A DNA stretch of 41,784 bases from assembly GCA_030669585.1 (NCBI GenBank), contig DAOVDI010000011.1:1-41784 (forward strand), given 5' to 3'. Shown piece by piece: positions 34,421 to 41,682 of this stretch. The notes below the pieces were generated by a model. It was not told the origin of the DNA, did no database searches, and saw only the letters and a program-made list of their open reading frames with translations. Position 1 is the stretch's first letter; each line of letters starts with the position of its first letter. Source of the DNA: Acidobacteriota bacterium (GTDB lineage: Bacteria > Acidobacteriota > Aminicenantia > Aminicenantales > Aminicenantaceae). Position numbers and translations under genes: made by a program.

Positions 34421-35881
34421 ATGCATACTTTGAGATCTTTTTTTCAAAAGAAAAAAAGAGTTTTCCTTTTTGCGGCCTTTTCCTTTCTGGCCGCCGCAAC
34501 ACTTTGCGCACAGGGGATCAGAAAACCTGTTTGGGCAGGGTTGTTTTATCCAAAGGACCCCAAGGCTCTTTCGGATCAGATCGATTATTTTTTAAAGAAT
34601 ACAGGAGGGGCCTCTAAAATCACCGGGGAAATCAAGGCTCTGATAGCTCCACATGCCGGATACGTTTATTCAGGCCAGGTTGCGGCAGAAGCTTATCGAT
34701 CGGTCCAAGGAAAGCCCGTGGACACAGTGATTATTCTTTCCCCCTGTCACCGGTATGGGTTTTACGGCGCTTCTATCTACATAAAAGGAGGATACGAAAC
34801 TCCTCTGGGGGTTGTCAAAATCGACGAACAGCTCGCCCTGGAGCTGTCAGACAAAACGGGCTTTCAATATGTCGCCGCCGCCCACAGGGAAGAACATGCT
34901 GTAGAAGTACAGATCCCCTTTATTCAAAAAACTCTTCCCGAGGCTAAGATCGTTCCTGTTATTATGGGAATCCCAAGTCAAAAAACAATAAAAAGGCTGG
35001 CCAAGGCCCTAGCCTCTGTTACATCCGGAAAGAATGTCTTGATCCTGGCCTCCACCGACCTGTCTCATTTTCTTCCCAAAGCCCTGGCGAATGAGACAGA
35101 CAACAGGACAATTTCCCTTATTAAATCGTTCCAAGCAGACCAATTGATCAAAAAACTGGAACGCCGCGAAAATATCATGTGCGGCGGAGCCCCTGTTGTC
35201 ACCATCCTCCTATTTGCAAAAACACAAAAAAAACCAAAAATTAAATTGCTATCTTATGCAGATTCATCTGATCATACCGGTTCTTCAGCCCGGGTTGTGG
35301 GTTATATGGCAGCAGCTCTTATAACAGAAAATCATATTCAGCCTTTCTCTCTCTCCCGGGATGAAAAAGACGAGCTGCTCAGGATGGCACGCGTCTCCGT
35401 CTCACAATTTCTTAAAGAACAGAAAGTTCCCGTCTTTAATCCGGTTAACGTTATCTTGCTCACAAAAAAAGGCGCTTTTGTTACTTTAAAAAAGGATGGG
35501 CGTCTTCGTGGATGCATCGGATTTATCGAGCCGATCAGGCCTTTATACCAAACCGTTGTTCAGGCAGCCCTGTATGCGGCGTTTCAAGATAAAAGATTTC
35601 CTCCTGTCACCGCCCAGGAATTGAATAGCCTAGAGATCGAGATATCCGTGCTTTCTCCTCTCGAAAAAATACACGATCCAGAAAAGATCAATGTCGGGCG
35701 ACACGGGCTCTATCTTTCAAAAAATGGGCGGTCAGGGTTGTTGCTTTCTCAGGTCGCAGTCGATAACGGATGGTCAAGAGAAATGTTTTTGCGTCAGGTA
35801 TGCCGCAAAGCCGGCCTCCCGGTGAATGCCTGGGAGGCTGACTCTGAAATATTCATTTTCGAAGCGGTCGTTTTTCATTAA
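34421..35881 (+). CDS. Exported MEMO-AMMECR1 fusion (AmmeMemoRadiSam system proteins B and A)
   Basis: The 486-residue protein joins two domains normally paired in the AmmeMemoRadiSam system. Residues about 36-305 are MEMO-like, with the metal-site residues His78 (IAPHAGYVYSG), His110 (SPCHRYGF), His216 (STDLSHFL) and Cys254 (CGGAPVV) all kept. Residues about 315-486 are AMMECR1-like, with the hallmark LRGCIG at 362-367. A signal peptide is evident: basic KKKR then VFLFAAFSFLAAATLCA, probably cut after Ala30. The radical SAM partner is absent here. No Shine-Dalgarno is visible before the ATG. The molecular function of the system is unknown; MEMO is related to extradiol dioxygenases. Confidence 0.9.
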   Translation: MHTLRSFFQKKKRVFLFAAFSFLAAATLCAQGIRKPVWAGLFYPKDPKALSDQIDYFLKNTGGASKITGEIKALIAPHAGYVYSGQVAAEAYRSVQGKPVDTVIILSPCHRYGFYGASIYIKGGYETPLGVVKIDEQLALELSDKTGFQYVAAAHREEHAVEVQIPFIQKTLPEAKIVPVIMGIPSQKTIKRLAKALASVTSGKNVLILASTDLSHFLPKALANETDNRTISLIKSFQADQLIKKLERRENIMCGGAPVVTILLFAKTQKKPKIKLLSYADSSDHTGSSARVVGYMAAALITENHIQPFSLSRDEKDELLRMARVSVSQFLKEQKVPVFNPVNVILLTKKGAFVTLKKDGRLRGCIGFIEPIRPLYQTVVQAALYAAFQDKRFPPVTAQELNSLEIEISVLSPLEKIHDPEKINVGRHGLYLSKNGRSGLLLSQVAVDNGWSREMFLRQVCRKAGLPVNAWEADSEIFIFEAVVFH

Positions 35882-36774
35882 CCGCCGGAATTCTTATGTT
35901 CCTCTAAACGTTGCGCCGCCTGCAAAGTATTTTGCAGCAATCCTGCAATTGTCATCGGCCCTACACCGCCAGGAGAAGGAGTCAAAGCAGCGGCCACTTC
36001 TTTCACTTCATCAAAGTCTACGTCACCCACCCAACGGTATCCCTTTTCAGATTGCGGGTCATCGATCCGGTTGCTGCCTACATCAATCACAAAAGCGCCG
36101 GGTTTAACCCAGTCCGCCTTGACCATCAAAGGCCGTCCGACCGCCGCGATCAGAATATCAGCGCGCCGGCATACGGCTGGAAGGTTCTTTGTCCGGCTGT
36201 GGCAAACAGTCACTGTTGCATTCCTGTGAATAAGCAACATTGCGACCGGTAACCCCACAATATTACTCCTCCCTAAAACCACGGCCTCGGCTCCTTCAAA
36301 TTGTGCTCCTGCTTCCTCTAACAGGCGGATCACCCCGGCCGGCGTGCACGGCACAAAGAGGGGATTGCGCTCTTTCATGGACAGTCGGCCGATATTGACG
36401 GGATGAAATCCATCTACATCCTTATGCAAAGGAACCGCGTTTAACACCGCCTCTTCATCCAAATGACCGGGTAATGGAAGCTGAACAAGAATACCATGAA
36501 TTTTTGGATCATTACCAAGCTTTCGCACCAGGTCCTCAATCTCATCCTGCCCGGACTCCTCAGGAAGGTTATAGCCAAAGGACAGAATACCGACCTTTTT
36601 GCACCTGTTCTGTTTCATACGTACATACTGGCGTGAAGAGGGATTATCTCCCACTAGAACAGTGGCCAGGCCGGGCCGGAATCCTTGTTCCCTGGCCATT
36701 TTTTCAGTCGCATCCGCTATTTGGTCTCTAATACGGCTTGCTACTAATTCTCCATCAATAATTTTTGCCGTCAA
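35878..36774 (-). CDS. folD: Bifunctional methylenetetrahydrofolate dehydrogenase/cyclohydrolase FolD
   Basis: FolD interconverts 5,10-methylene-, methenyl- and 10-formyl-tetrahydrofolate. The 298-residue protein has the catalytic Y-x-x-x-K (SRQYVRMKQNRCKKVGI), VQLPLPGHLDEEAVLNAV, KDVDGFHPVNIGRL, the NADP-binding VVLGRSNIVGLPVAMLL, and the end TPSPGGVGPMTIAGLLQNT. I set the start at TTG 36774 because GGAGG lies 8 nt upstream and MTAKIIDG fits the family; a TTG at 36789 overlaps that Shine-Dalgarno. It converges with the MEMO gene, the two TAA stops sharing the TTAA at 35878-35881. It supplies the folate used by MnmE, though not linked here. Confidence 0.95.
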   Translation of the reverse strand: MTAKIIDGELVASRIRDQIADATEKMAREQGFRPGLATVLVGDNPSSRQYVRMKQNRCKKVGILSFGYNLPEESGQDEIEDLVRKLGNDPKIHGILVQLPLPGHLDEEAVLNAVPLHKDVDGFHPVNIGRLSMKERNPLFVPCTPAGVIRLLEEAGAQFEGAEAVVLGRSNIVGLPVAMLLIHRNATVTVCHSRTKNLPAVCRRADILIAAVGRPLMVKADWVKPGAFVIDVGSNRIDDPQSEKGYRWVGDVDFDEVKEVAAALTPSPGGVGPMTIAGLLQNTLQAAQRLEEHKNSGG

Positions 36775-36813
36775 TTTGCTATCCTCCAATTTTTTTATTC
36801 AGATTATCACACT

Positions 36814-36842
36814 CCCCTGTGTTCGTCCATCCTCCACAGGGG
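36814..36842. promoter_or_regulatory. Inverted repeat upstream of folD, possible operator
   Basis: CCCCTGTG and CACAGGGG form a perfect 8-bp inverted repeat with a 13-nt spacer. It lies immediately upstream of the minus-strand extended -10 sequence TGTGATAAT (36803-36811), where a -35 region would be. It could bind a dimeric regulator of folD or be a repeat remnant. Confidence 0.35.
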
Positions 36843-37078
36843 CCTGAACTATTTATAACCTGCTTTATTCATAAAATCTGTCGACACTATTAATGATTTT
36901 CAATGACTTAAGCCTTGTACATTATTAATATTGTATGCACCAAATTCAATGCTTACTTTATTGACTTTTTTCTAAATTAAGTCGACATCTTTTACCCTTC
37001 GGGCAAGCCGATCTCACCGCAGTGGCTTCGTCGTGTTCCGTTCACAGTATATGAATACAGCTTCACGAACCACTCCTC

Positions 37079-37108
37079 GCAGCTACGGCAACCTCGACTC
37101 GTGAATAA
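37079..37108 (+). repeat. Repeat unit A, left copy
   Basis: This 30-bp unit begins GCAGCTACGGCAACCTCG and ends GTGAATAA. It matches the reverse complement of 37712-37741 at 27 of 30 positions. Similarity continues weakly leftwards (CGAACCA). Confidence 0.7.
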
Positions 37109-37122
37109 AGCAGTCTCTGAAT

Positions 37123-37157
37123 TATTCATAAAAACTGCCGATAGCCTAACATAACTT
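37123..37157 (+). repeat. Repeat unit B, left copy
   Basis: This 35-bp unit begins TATTCATAAAAACTGCCGAT and ends CATAACTT. It equals the reverse complement of 37787-37821 with one mismatch. A degenerate third copy starts near 36866. Confidence 0.8.
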
Positions 37158-37196
37158 TGATGCAAAGGGTTCGAGGATTCAAGTGAAAGAATAAGA

Positions 37197-37262
37197 GGCC
37201 AAAGGCCAAGGCAGCTTAGCCCAAGGCTATTTTAATTACTTTTCTGCCTTTCACCTTTGGCC
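37197..37262. repeat. Two-stem imperfect palindrome
   Basis: GGCCAAAGG (37197-37205) pairs with CCTTTGGCC (37254-37262); inside, AAGGCAG (37208-37214) pairs with CTGCCTT (37244-37250). The loop holds a further small hairpin, TAGCC-CAA-GGCTA (37217-37229). A third GGCCAAAG-type arm occurs inverted at 37306-37316 (CTTTGGCCTCT), pairing with 37194-37204. No U-tract follows, so it is not a plain terminator. Confidence 0.7.
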
Positions 37263-37324
37263 CTTGGCCTTCTTTGACTTCTACAGACTTCAATAGACTG
37301 TTTTTCTTTGGCCTCTCCTCGACA

Positions 37325-37344
37325 CGTGAATAATTCGGGGTTGG
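37325..37344 (+). repeat. Interspersed repeat core (copy 3)
   Basis: CGTGAATAATTCGGGGTTGG is a close match to the copy at 14947. Its right end runs into the -35 box of the fmdB promoter. Confidence 0.6.
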
Positions 37345-37370
37345 ATAAATACTTCCGGCTCTGCTATAAT
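37341..37370 (+). promoter_or_regulatory. Promoter of the fmdB-like gene
   Basis: TTGGAT (37341-37346) and a perfect TATAAT (37365-37370) are spaced by 18 bp. Transcription from about 37377 gives a 22-nt leader that contains the GGGAGA ribosome-binding site. Confidence 0.6.
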
Positions 37371-37398
37371 GGCTTTTCATAATATTGGGAGAAGACAA

Positions 37399-37677
37399 AT
37401 GCCTTTGCATGAATATAAATGTTCAGAGTGCGGAGTTGTTTTTGAAGTACTGCAAAAAGTCAGCGATTCGCCGTTGAAAAAATGCATCAAGTGCGGAGGC
37501 CCGGTGAACAAACTCGTTTCTTCTCCCGCCATACAGTTTAAAGGGTCGGGATGGTATGTCACGGATTATGCGCTAAAAAAAGACCGCTCGACCGCTGCGG
37601 AAAAAAAAGTGAGCCCAAAGACCCAAGAATCACCATCCTCTAAACCAGCGGAACAAAAAAACACTACAAAAGATTAA
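37399..37677 (+). CDS. FmdB-family zinc-ribbon protein
   Basis: The 92-residue protein begins MPLHEYKCSECGVVFEVLQK and carries a second CxxC in KKCIKCGGPVNKL, forming a four-cysteine zinc ribbon of the FmdB/CxxC_CxxC_SSSS family, proposed transcription regulators. The conserved FKGSGWYVTDYA follows, then a Ser/Lys/Pro-rich tail ending NTTKD. ATG 37399 has GGGAGA at good spacing; the earlier ATG at 37369 falls on the promoter -10. The gene stands alone, enclosed by inverted repeats at 37079-37157 and 37712-37821. A short palindrome ATTGGC-CTGCA-GCCAAT (37682-37698) follows the stop, without a U-tract. Confidence 0.9.
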   Translation: MPLHEYKCSECGVVFEVLQKVSDSPLKKCIKCGGPVNKLVSSPAIQFKGSGWYVTDYALKKDRSTAAEKKVSPKTQESPSSKPAEQKNTTKD

Positions 37678-37703
37678 TAAAATTGGCCTGCAGCCAATCA
37701 ACT

Positions 37704-37720
37704 AACCTGGATTATTCACG
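37704..37720 (-). repeat. Interspersed repeat core (copy 4, inverted)
   Basis: On the minus strand this reads CGTGAATAATCCAGGTT, the same core as the copies at 14947, 28431 and 37325. It overlaps the right copy of repeat unit A. Confidence 0.6.
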
Positions 37721-37741
37721 GGTCGAGATTGCCGCAGCTGC
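37712..37741 (-). repeat. Repeat unit A, right copy (inverted)
   Basis: This is the reverse complement of the left A unit (37079-37108) with three mismatches in 30. The order of A and B relative to fmdB shows these are separate repeat units, not simple nested arms of one inverted repeat. Confidence 0.7.
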
Positions 37742-37786
37742 AAAAGAGATGGTTCGGAGAAAAAGCCTGACTGGATGATATATAAG

Positions 37787-37821
37787 AAGTTATGTTAGAC
37801 TATCGGCAGTTTTTATGAATA
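37787..37821 (-). repeat. Repeat unit B, right copy (inverted)
   Basis: The reverse complement of 37123-37157 with a single mismatch in 35 bp. Together the two B units enclose about 630 bp including the whole fmdB-like gene and its promoter. Confidence 0.8.
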
Positions 37822-37882
37822 GAGCAGGCTAAAATAATCAAAACTATCCGGCAAAGATTAGCAGAGGGGTTATAAAAGAAGT

Positions 37883-38887
37883 ATGAAAATAATCGTCCGG
37901 GCGCCGAATTGGATCGGTGATGCCGTTATGTCCCTACCGGCAATATCCTGCCTTCATCAAAATTATCCATCGGCGGAAATCTGGATCGCTGCAAAAGGCT
38001 GGGTCAAAGATCTGTACCTCGGGTATGATTTTATTAACCACATCTTTTGTATTCCAGACAAACCCGTAATATCCAGTTTAAAACAGGCGGCCAAAAAAAT
38101 AAAAAAGCAGAATTTTGATATAGGGCTGCTTCTGACCAACTCCTTTGTTTCAGCCATGATGTTTTACATGGCTCGTATTCCGGAAAGATGGGGTTATAAC
38201 CGGGATGGCCGTTTTTTCCTCCTGACAAGTAATATCCGTGTTCCAAAATTCGAAGAAAAACGTCACCATGTTCAATACTATTTGCATTTGATCTCCGGCC
38301 TCGGCCTTGCAGTGGACAATCCTAAGCTTTCCCTGCCGCTCAGGGAAGACGAGGTCAGAGAAGCATATGACAGGCTTCGATCTTCTGGAATAGGTTTTGA
38401 TAATCCGATCGTCATGTTGAATCCCGGAGCATTTTACGGCACGGCAAAACAGTGGCCCATATCCCGCTTTATTACCCTTGCTCAGATGCTGCAGGAACAA
38501 AGCAATGCAGACATCGTGATTGTCGGATCCCCAGAAGAACGTGTTCTTGCTGATACGATCGCCTCGCGACTTACAAGGAAACCTGTCGTCTTGGCCGGAG
38601 GGACATCCCTGCGACAATTAGCTTCATTGATCCATCACGCTTCCCTGTTCGTGTCTAACGATTCCGGCCCGATGCATATCGCCAACGCGGTAAAAACCCC
38701 GGTCATCGCCATCTTTGGCCCAACGGATCACAGGGTAACCGGTCCTTTCCAGCCTCCTTCTTTGATCATAAGAAAAGAAGCGCCTTGCTGGCCGTGTTTA
38801 TACAGGAAATGCCCATTCGACCACCGCTGTATGCTGTCCATCCAACCCAAGGAAGTATTCCAGGCTTGTCAGAGGTTTTTATCATGA
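37883..38887 (+). CDS. waaF: ADP-heptose:LPS heptosyltransferase II (WaaF-like)
   Basis: WaaF adds the second L-glycero-D-manno-heptose to the LPS inner core. The 334-residue GT-B, family GT9 protein starts MKIIVRAPNWIGDAVMSLPA, a WaaF-type N-terminus, and has VMLNPGAFYGTAKQWPISRF, GGTSLRQLASLIHHASLFVS, NDSGPMHIANAVKTPVIAIF, and GPTDHRVTGP. It ends with a cysteine-containing segment (CWPCLYRKCPFDHRCM) seen in many WaaF proteins. Its TGA overlaps the gmhB ATG. It agrees with the KDO operon in indicating a heptose-containing LPS. GT9 acceptor specificity cannot be proven by eye. Confidence 0.92.
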   Translation: MKIIVRAPNWIGDAVMSLPAISCLHQNYPSAEIWIAAKGWVKDLYLGYDFINHIFCIPDKPVISSLKQAAKKIKKQNFDIGLLLTNSFVSAMMFYMARIPERWGYNRDGRFFLLTSNIRVPKFEEKRHHVQYYLHLISGLGLAVDNPKLSLPLREDEVREAYDRLRSSGIGFDNPIVMLNPGAFYGTAKQWPISRFITLAQMLQEQSNADIVIVGSPEERVLADTIASRLTRKPVVLAGGTSLRQLASLIHHASLFVSNDSGPMHIANAVKTPVIAIFGPTDHRVTGPFQPPSLIIRKEAPCWPCLYRKCPFDHRCMLSIQPKEVFQACQRFLS

Positions 38888-39498
38888 AAAAAGCTGTTTT
38901 TTTGGACAGAGACGGAAATATCAATAGAGATGTAGGTTACCCTGCCTCCTTCGAATCCATCCATATATACCCATACAGTTTTGAAGCGTTGAACAAGCTG
39001 AATTCAGCAGGTTTGCTTGCTGTCATCATCACCAATCAATCCGGTATCGGAAGAGGACTTATTAAGGAGCAGAATCTGCAAAAAATCCACAAACAGATGA
39101 TTCAAGCTTTCAGCGCCCAGAACGCCCGTATTGACGGCATTTATTATTGTCCTCACTATACGCACTCTCTCGATCCGAAATACAAGAAGGACTGCTCTTG
39201 TCGAAAACCCAATCCGGAGATGGCATTAAAAGCAGCGAAAGACTTAAATATCGATCTCTCCGGTTCCTATATGATCGGCGATAAAGTCGATGATCTCCTT
39301 TTCGGATTGAACATCGGCGCCAAACCTGTGCTTGTTTTGACCGGCTATGGAAAAGATTCCCTTCTGCGGCTAAAAAAGGGGACTGTTCGGCCGGTGTATA
39401 TAGCTAAAAATCTGCTTCATGCTGTTGATTGGATATTATCTCAAGAAAATTACAAGGACAAGGTCAGGTTCTCAAGGAAGGGCCGGCAAAGACAATGA
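38884..39498 (+). CDS. gmhB: D-glycero-D-manno-heptose 1,7-bisphosphate 7-phosphatase
   Basis: GmhB removes the 7-phosphate in ADP-heptose precursor synthesis. The 204-residue HAD protein has the nucleophile motif FLDRDGNINRDVGY (Asp8, Asp10), IITNQSGIGRGL, a zinc-binding loop with CPHYTHS and CSCRKPNPEM, and the metal-site MIGDKVDDL. ATG 38884 overlaps the waaF stop (ATGA); an open frame starting at 38785 lies inside waaF. Its own stop overlaps the relA/spoT ATG, so three genes are coupled. GmhA, HldE/HldA and HldD are not in the window. Confidence 0.94.
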   Translation: MKKAVFLDRDGNINRDVGYPASFESIHIYPYSFEALNKLNSAGLLAVIITNQSGIGRGLIKEQNLQKIHKQMIQAFSAQNARIDGIYYCPHYTHSLDPKYKKDCSCRKPNPEMALKAAKDLNIDLSGSYMIGDKVDDLLFGLNIGAKPVLVLTGYGKDSLLRLKKGTVRPVYIAKNLLHAVDWILSQENYKDKVRFSRKGRQRQ

Positions 39499-41648
39499 TC
39501 CGTATTGACGATATCCTGGAAAAAGTTGCATCCACCTTTTCGGATAAAGATATTAACTTAATAAAGAAGGCCTATGTCTTCGCGGCACAGGCCCACCAAG
39601 GCCAGATCCGCAGGTCTGGAGAACCGTACTTGAGCCACCCGTTAGAGGTCGCCGATATGCTGGCTGATATGAGATTGGACAAAACCACGATCGCAGCCGG
39701 CCTCCTTCATGACGTCCTGGAAGATACACGTATAACTCCCAAGGAAGTCCAAAAAGCTTTTGGAAAAGATATTTCTCTCCTTGTAGAAGGAGTAACAAAG
39801 CTCAGCCGTGTGCAGGAATCATCTCCGGCGACACGTCATGCTGAGAGTATTCGCAAAATTATTATTGCAATGACGGATGATCTCCGGGTCATCTTTATTA
39901 AGTTGGCCGATAGAATCCACAATCTGAAAACCCTCACATTTTTACCAGAGAACAAACAACGGCAGATCGCCAGAGAAACACTGGAGATTTATGCTCCCAT
40001 CGCCAACCGGCTTGGCATGGGCCGGATCAAGGCAGAGCTGGAAGATCTTGCTTTCCGGTATGTGGACCCGGAAAATTATTTTAGGATTACTTCGCTTGTT
40101 GACCCGCAGAGAAAATCAGCCGAAGTAGAGCTGAAAAAGATTCGAAAAACCATGATCACCCTGATGAAAGAAAGCCGGATCCCTGTTAATATCTTTTACC
40201 GGATCAAGCGGCCGTACAGTGTTTATACAAAACTTAAACGACAGAAGATCGAATTTGATCAAGTCTATGATTTTATGGCTCTCCGGCTGATCACGGATTC
40301 GGCAAAAAACTGTTACGCCGCGCTGGGAATCATTCATCAACGGTGGCCGCATCTTCCCAACCGCTTTAGAGATTTTATCGCCATGCCGAAGCTGAATCTA
40401 TATCAAGCGCTGCACACGACAATCATTACCTCGCAAAAAAGCATGTTTGAAATTCAGATCCGTACACACGATATGCACAATCTTGCGGAAAACGGTATAG
40501 CTGCTCACTGGAGATACAAAGAAGCGGCTCCGCGGTCCATTATTAAAGACGATAAGCGACTTGTCTGGTTGAGAGAGATGGTGGATATCTACAAAGAACA
40601 AAAAAATCCCCGCGAATTTCTTAAGTATCTTAAAACCGGCCTTCTGCCGGAAGAAGTGCATGTTTTCACGCCAAAAGGAAAAGTTGTTGTTCTTCCTCTT
40701 GGAGCTTCGGCCCTTGATTTTGCATTTTTCATTCACACAGAAATCGGTCTTCATGCCTCAGAAGCTAAGATCAACAGTATATTCGCCCCATTAAAGACGA
40801 TTCTAAAAACAGGTGACATTATTGAGATTCTGACCTCCGCCGATTCAACCCCCAGCCGGACATGGCTGAATATTGTTTTTACCCCAAGAGCAAGATATCA
40901 AATCAACCGCTGGTGGAATCTCCAGGATCGGAAAAAACAGATCGTTGTGGGGAAAAAACTATGGCAAAAACAAGTGGAGAGAAACCGGCTGCCCGTCTCA
41001 AAATACAAAGAAAGCGCGATTTTGAAGATGCTCTCTTCCATAATGAATGTTCGTATAGAAAGAATGGAGGACCTTTATATGTTCCTCGGCAAAGGGAAAA
41101 TCATCCTCAATCAAAAAATTATGGAAAAACTGTTCTCTGCTGAAGAAAAGAAAACAAAGGCGGATATATTATTTAAAAAAGCTGTTACAAAGGTCACAAA
41201 AAAAACCCATCCTGATATCAAAGCCCAGACCTCAACAAGCCCCCTGGTTCATCTTGCCCATTGCTGTTCTCCCATCAAAGGAGAGCCGATTATTGGTTAT
41301 ATGACCTCCGGAAAAGGGTTAACTATTCATTCTCTCCGCTGTTCTCTTGTTCAAAAAGGCCGGCTGGATCAACATAGAATGGTCCCCGTTTCATGGGACC
41401 GTGCAACAAAAAAGCCTTCTAAAGGAAAAATTCTAATCAAGGGAAAAGATGCTCCCGGTGTTTTGGCAAAGGTCACGGCAGGCATTGCTGAATTGGGAGG
41501 AAATATCATCAAGGCAGAGATTTTTCCCTGTCCAAATAAAAAGGTCCACATCCGGCTTATTCTGGAAATCAGGGATATAGAACACCTGCAGAGCATAATT
41601 AAAACTATTTCTCAGATTAAAGAGATCTTCTCTGCAGAAAGAATCTAG
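39495..41648 (+). CDS. Bifunctional (p)ppGpp synthetase/hydrolase (Rel/SpoT family)
   Basis: The 717-residue protein is a long RelA/SpoT homologue controlling the stringent response. The N-terminal HD hydrolase has HPLEVADML and LLHDVLEDT (His48, His72, Asp73, Glu76, Asp77), so hydrolysis should be active. The synthetase domain has RIKRPYSVYTKLKRQ, YDFMALRL, MPKLNLYQALHTT and FEIQIRTHDMHNLAE. TGS (VHVFTPKGKVVVLPLGASAL), a helical and zinc-finger-type region (LAHCCSPIKGEPIIGYMTSG), and a C-terminal ACT domain (KDAPGVLAKVTAGIAELGGN) follow. ATG 39495 overlaps the gmhB stop by 4 nt. Both activities being intact favours the ancestral bifunctional Rel. Confidence 0.95.
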   Translation: MIRIDDILEKVASTFSDKDINLIKKAYVFAAQAHQGQIRRSGEPYLSHPLEVADMLADMRLDKTTIAAGLLHDVLEDTRITPKEVQKAFGKDISLLVEGVTKLSRVQESSPATRHAESIRKIIIAMTDDLRVIFIKLADRIHNLKTLTFLPENKQRQIARETLEIYAPIANRLGMGRIKAELEDLAFRYVDPENYFRITSLVDPQRKSAEVELKKIRKTMITLMKESRIPVNIFYRIKRPYSVYTKLKRQKIEFDQVYDFMALRLITDSAKNCYAALGIIHQRWPHLPNRFRDFIAMPKLNLYQALHTTIITSQKSMFEIQIRTHDMHNLAENGIAAHWRYKEAAPRSIIKDDKRLVWLREMVDIYKEQKNPREFLKYLKTGLLPEEVHVFTPKGKVVVLPLGASALDFAFFIHTEIGLHASEAKINSIFAPLKTILKTGDIIEILTSADSTPSRTWLNIVFTPRARYQINRWWNLQDRKKQIVVGKKLWQKQVERNRLPVSKYKESAILKMLSSIMNVRIERMEDLYMFLGKGKIILNQKIMEKLFSAEEKKTKADILFKKAVTKVTKKTHPDIKAQTSTSPLVHLAHCCSPIKGEPIIGYMTSGKGLTIHSLRCSLVQKGRLDQHRMVPVSWDRATKKPSKGKILIKGKDAPGVLAKVTAGIAELGGNIIKAEIFPCPNKKVHIRLILEIRDIEHLQSIIKTISQIKEIFSAERI

Positions 41649-41682
41649 TGTCCTGTCATCTATGTGATGTCGCAAAGATGAT

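Larger units (their letters stand above)
36775..37398. other. Non-coding, repeat-rich region between folD and fmdB
   Basis: No convincing gene is present. Next to folD is an 8-bp inverted repeat CCCCTGTG/CACAGGGG (36814-36821 and 36835-36842), just upstream of a possible extended -10 (minus-strand TGTGATAAT). AT-rich sequence follows with a degenerate repeat copy at about 36857 (CCTGCTTTATTCATAAAA). Then come units at 37079-37108 and 37123-37157 that recur inverted beyond fmdB, a two-stem hairpin at 37197-37262, and an interspersed repeat at 37325-37344 abutting the fmdB promoter. The area looks like accumulated small repeat remnants. Confidence 0.7.

Noticed and set aside
37216-37410. Minus-strand ORF of 64 codons upstream of fmdB
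   Set aside because: It is antisense to the GGCC-rich hairpin region and the fmdB promoter, has low-complexity Lys/Gly/Val composition and no ribosome-binding site.
37682-37698. Terminator after fmdB (ATTGGC-CTGCA-GCCAAT)
   Set aside because: The stem is only 6 bp and no run of T follows on either strand.
37079-37821. fmdB region as an insertion sequence
   Set aside because: There is no transposase or integrase ORF between the inverted units, and the A and B units are in an order that does not make proper terminal inverted repeats.
36857-37834. Possible second replication origin or DnaA-box cluster: several TTATTCACG/TTATTCATA sequences in AT-rich DNA
   Set aside because: TTATTCACG differs from the TTATNCACA consensus at the last base, the matches belong to longer repeat units, and other copies lie singly at 14947 and 28431. 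The parS and yidC-parB genes place oriC to the left of the window.
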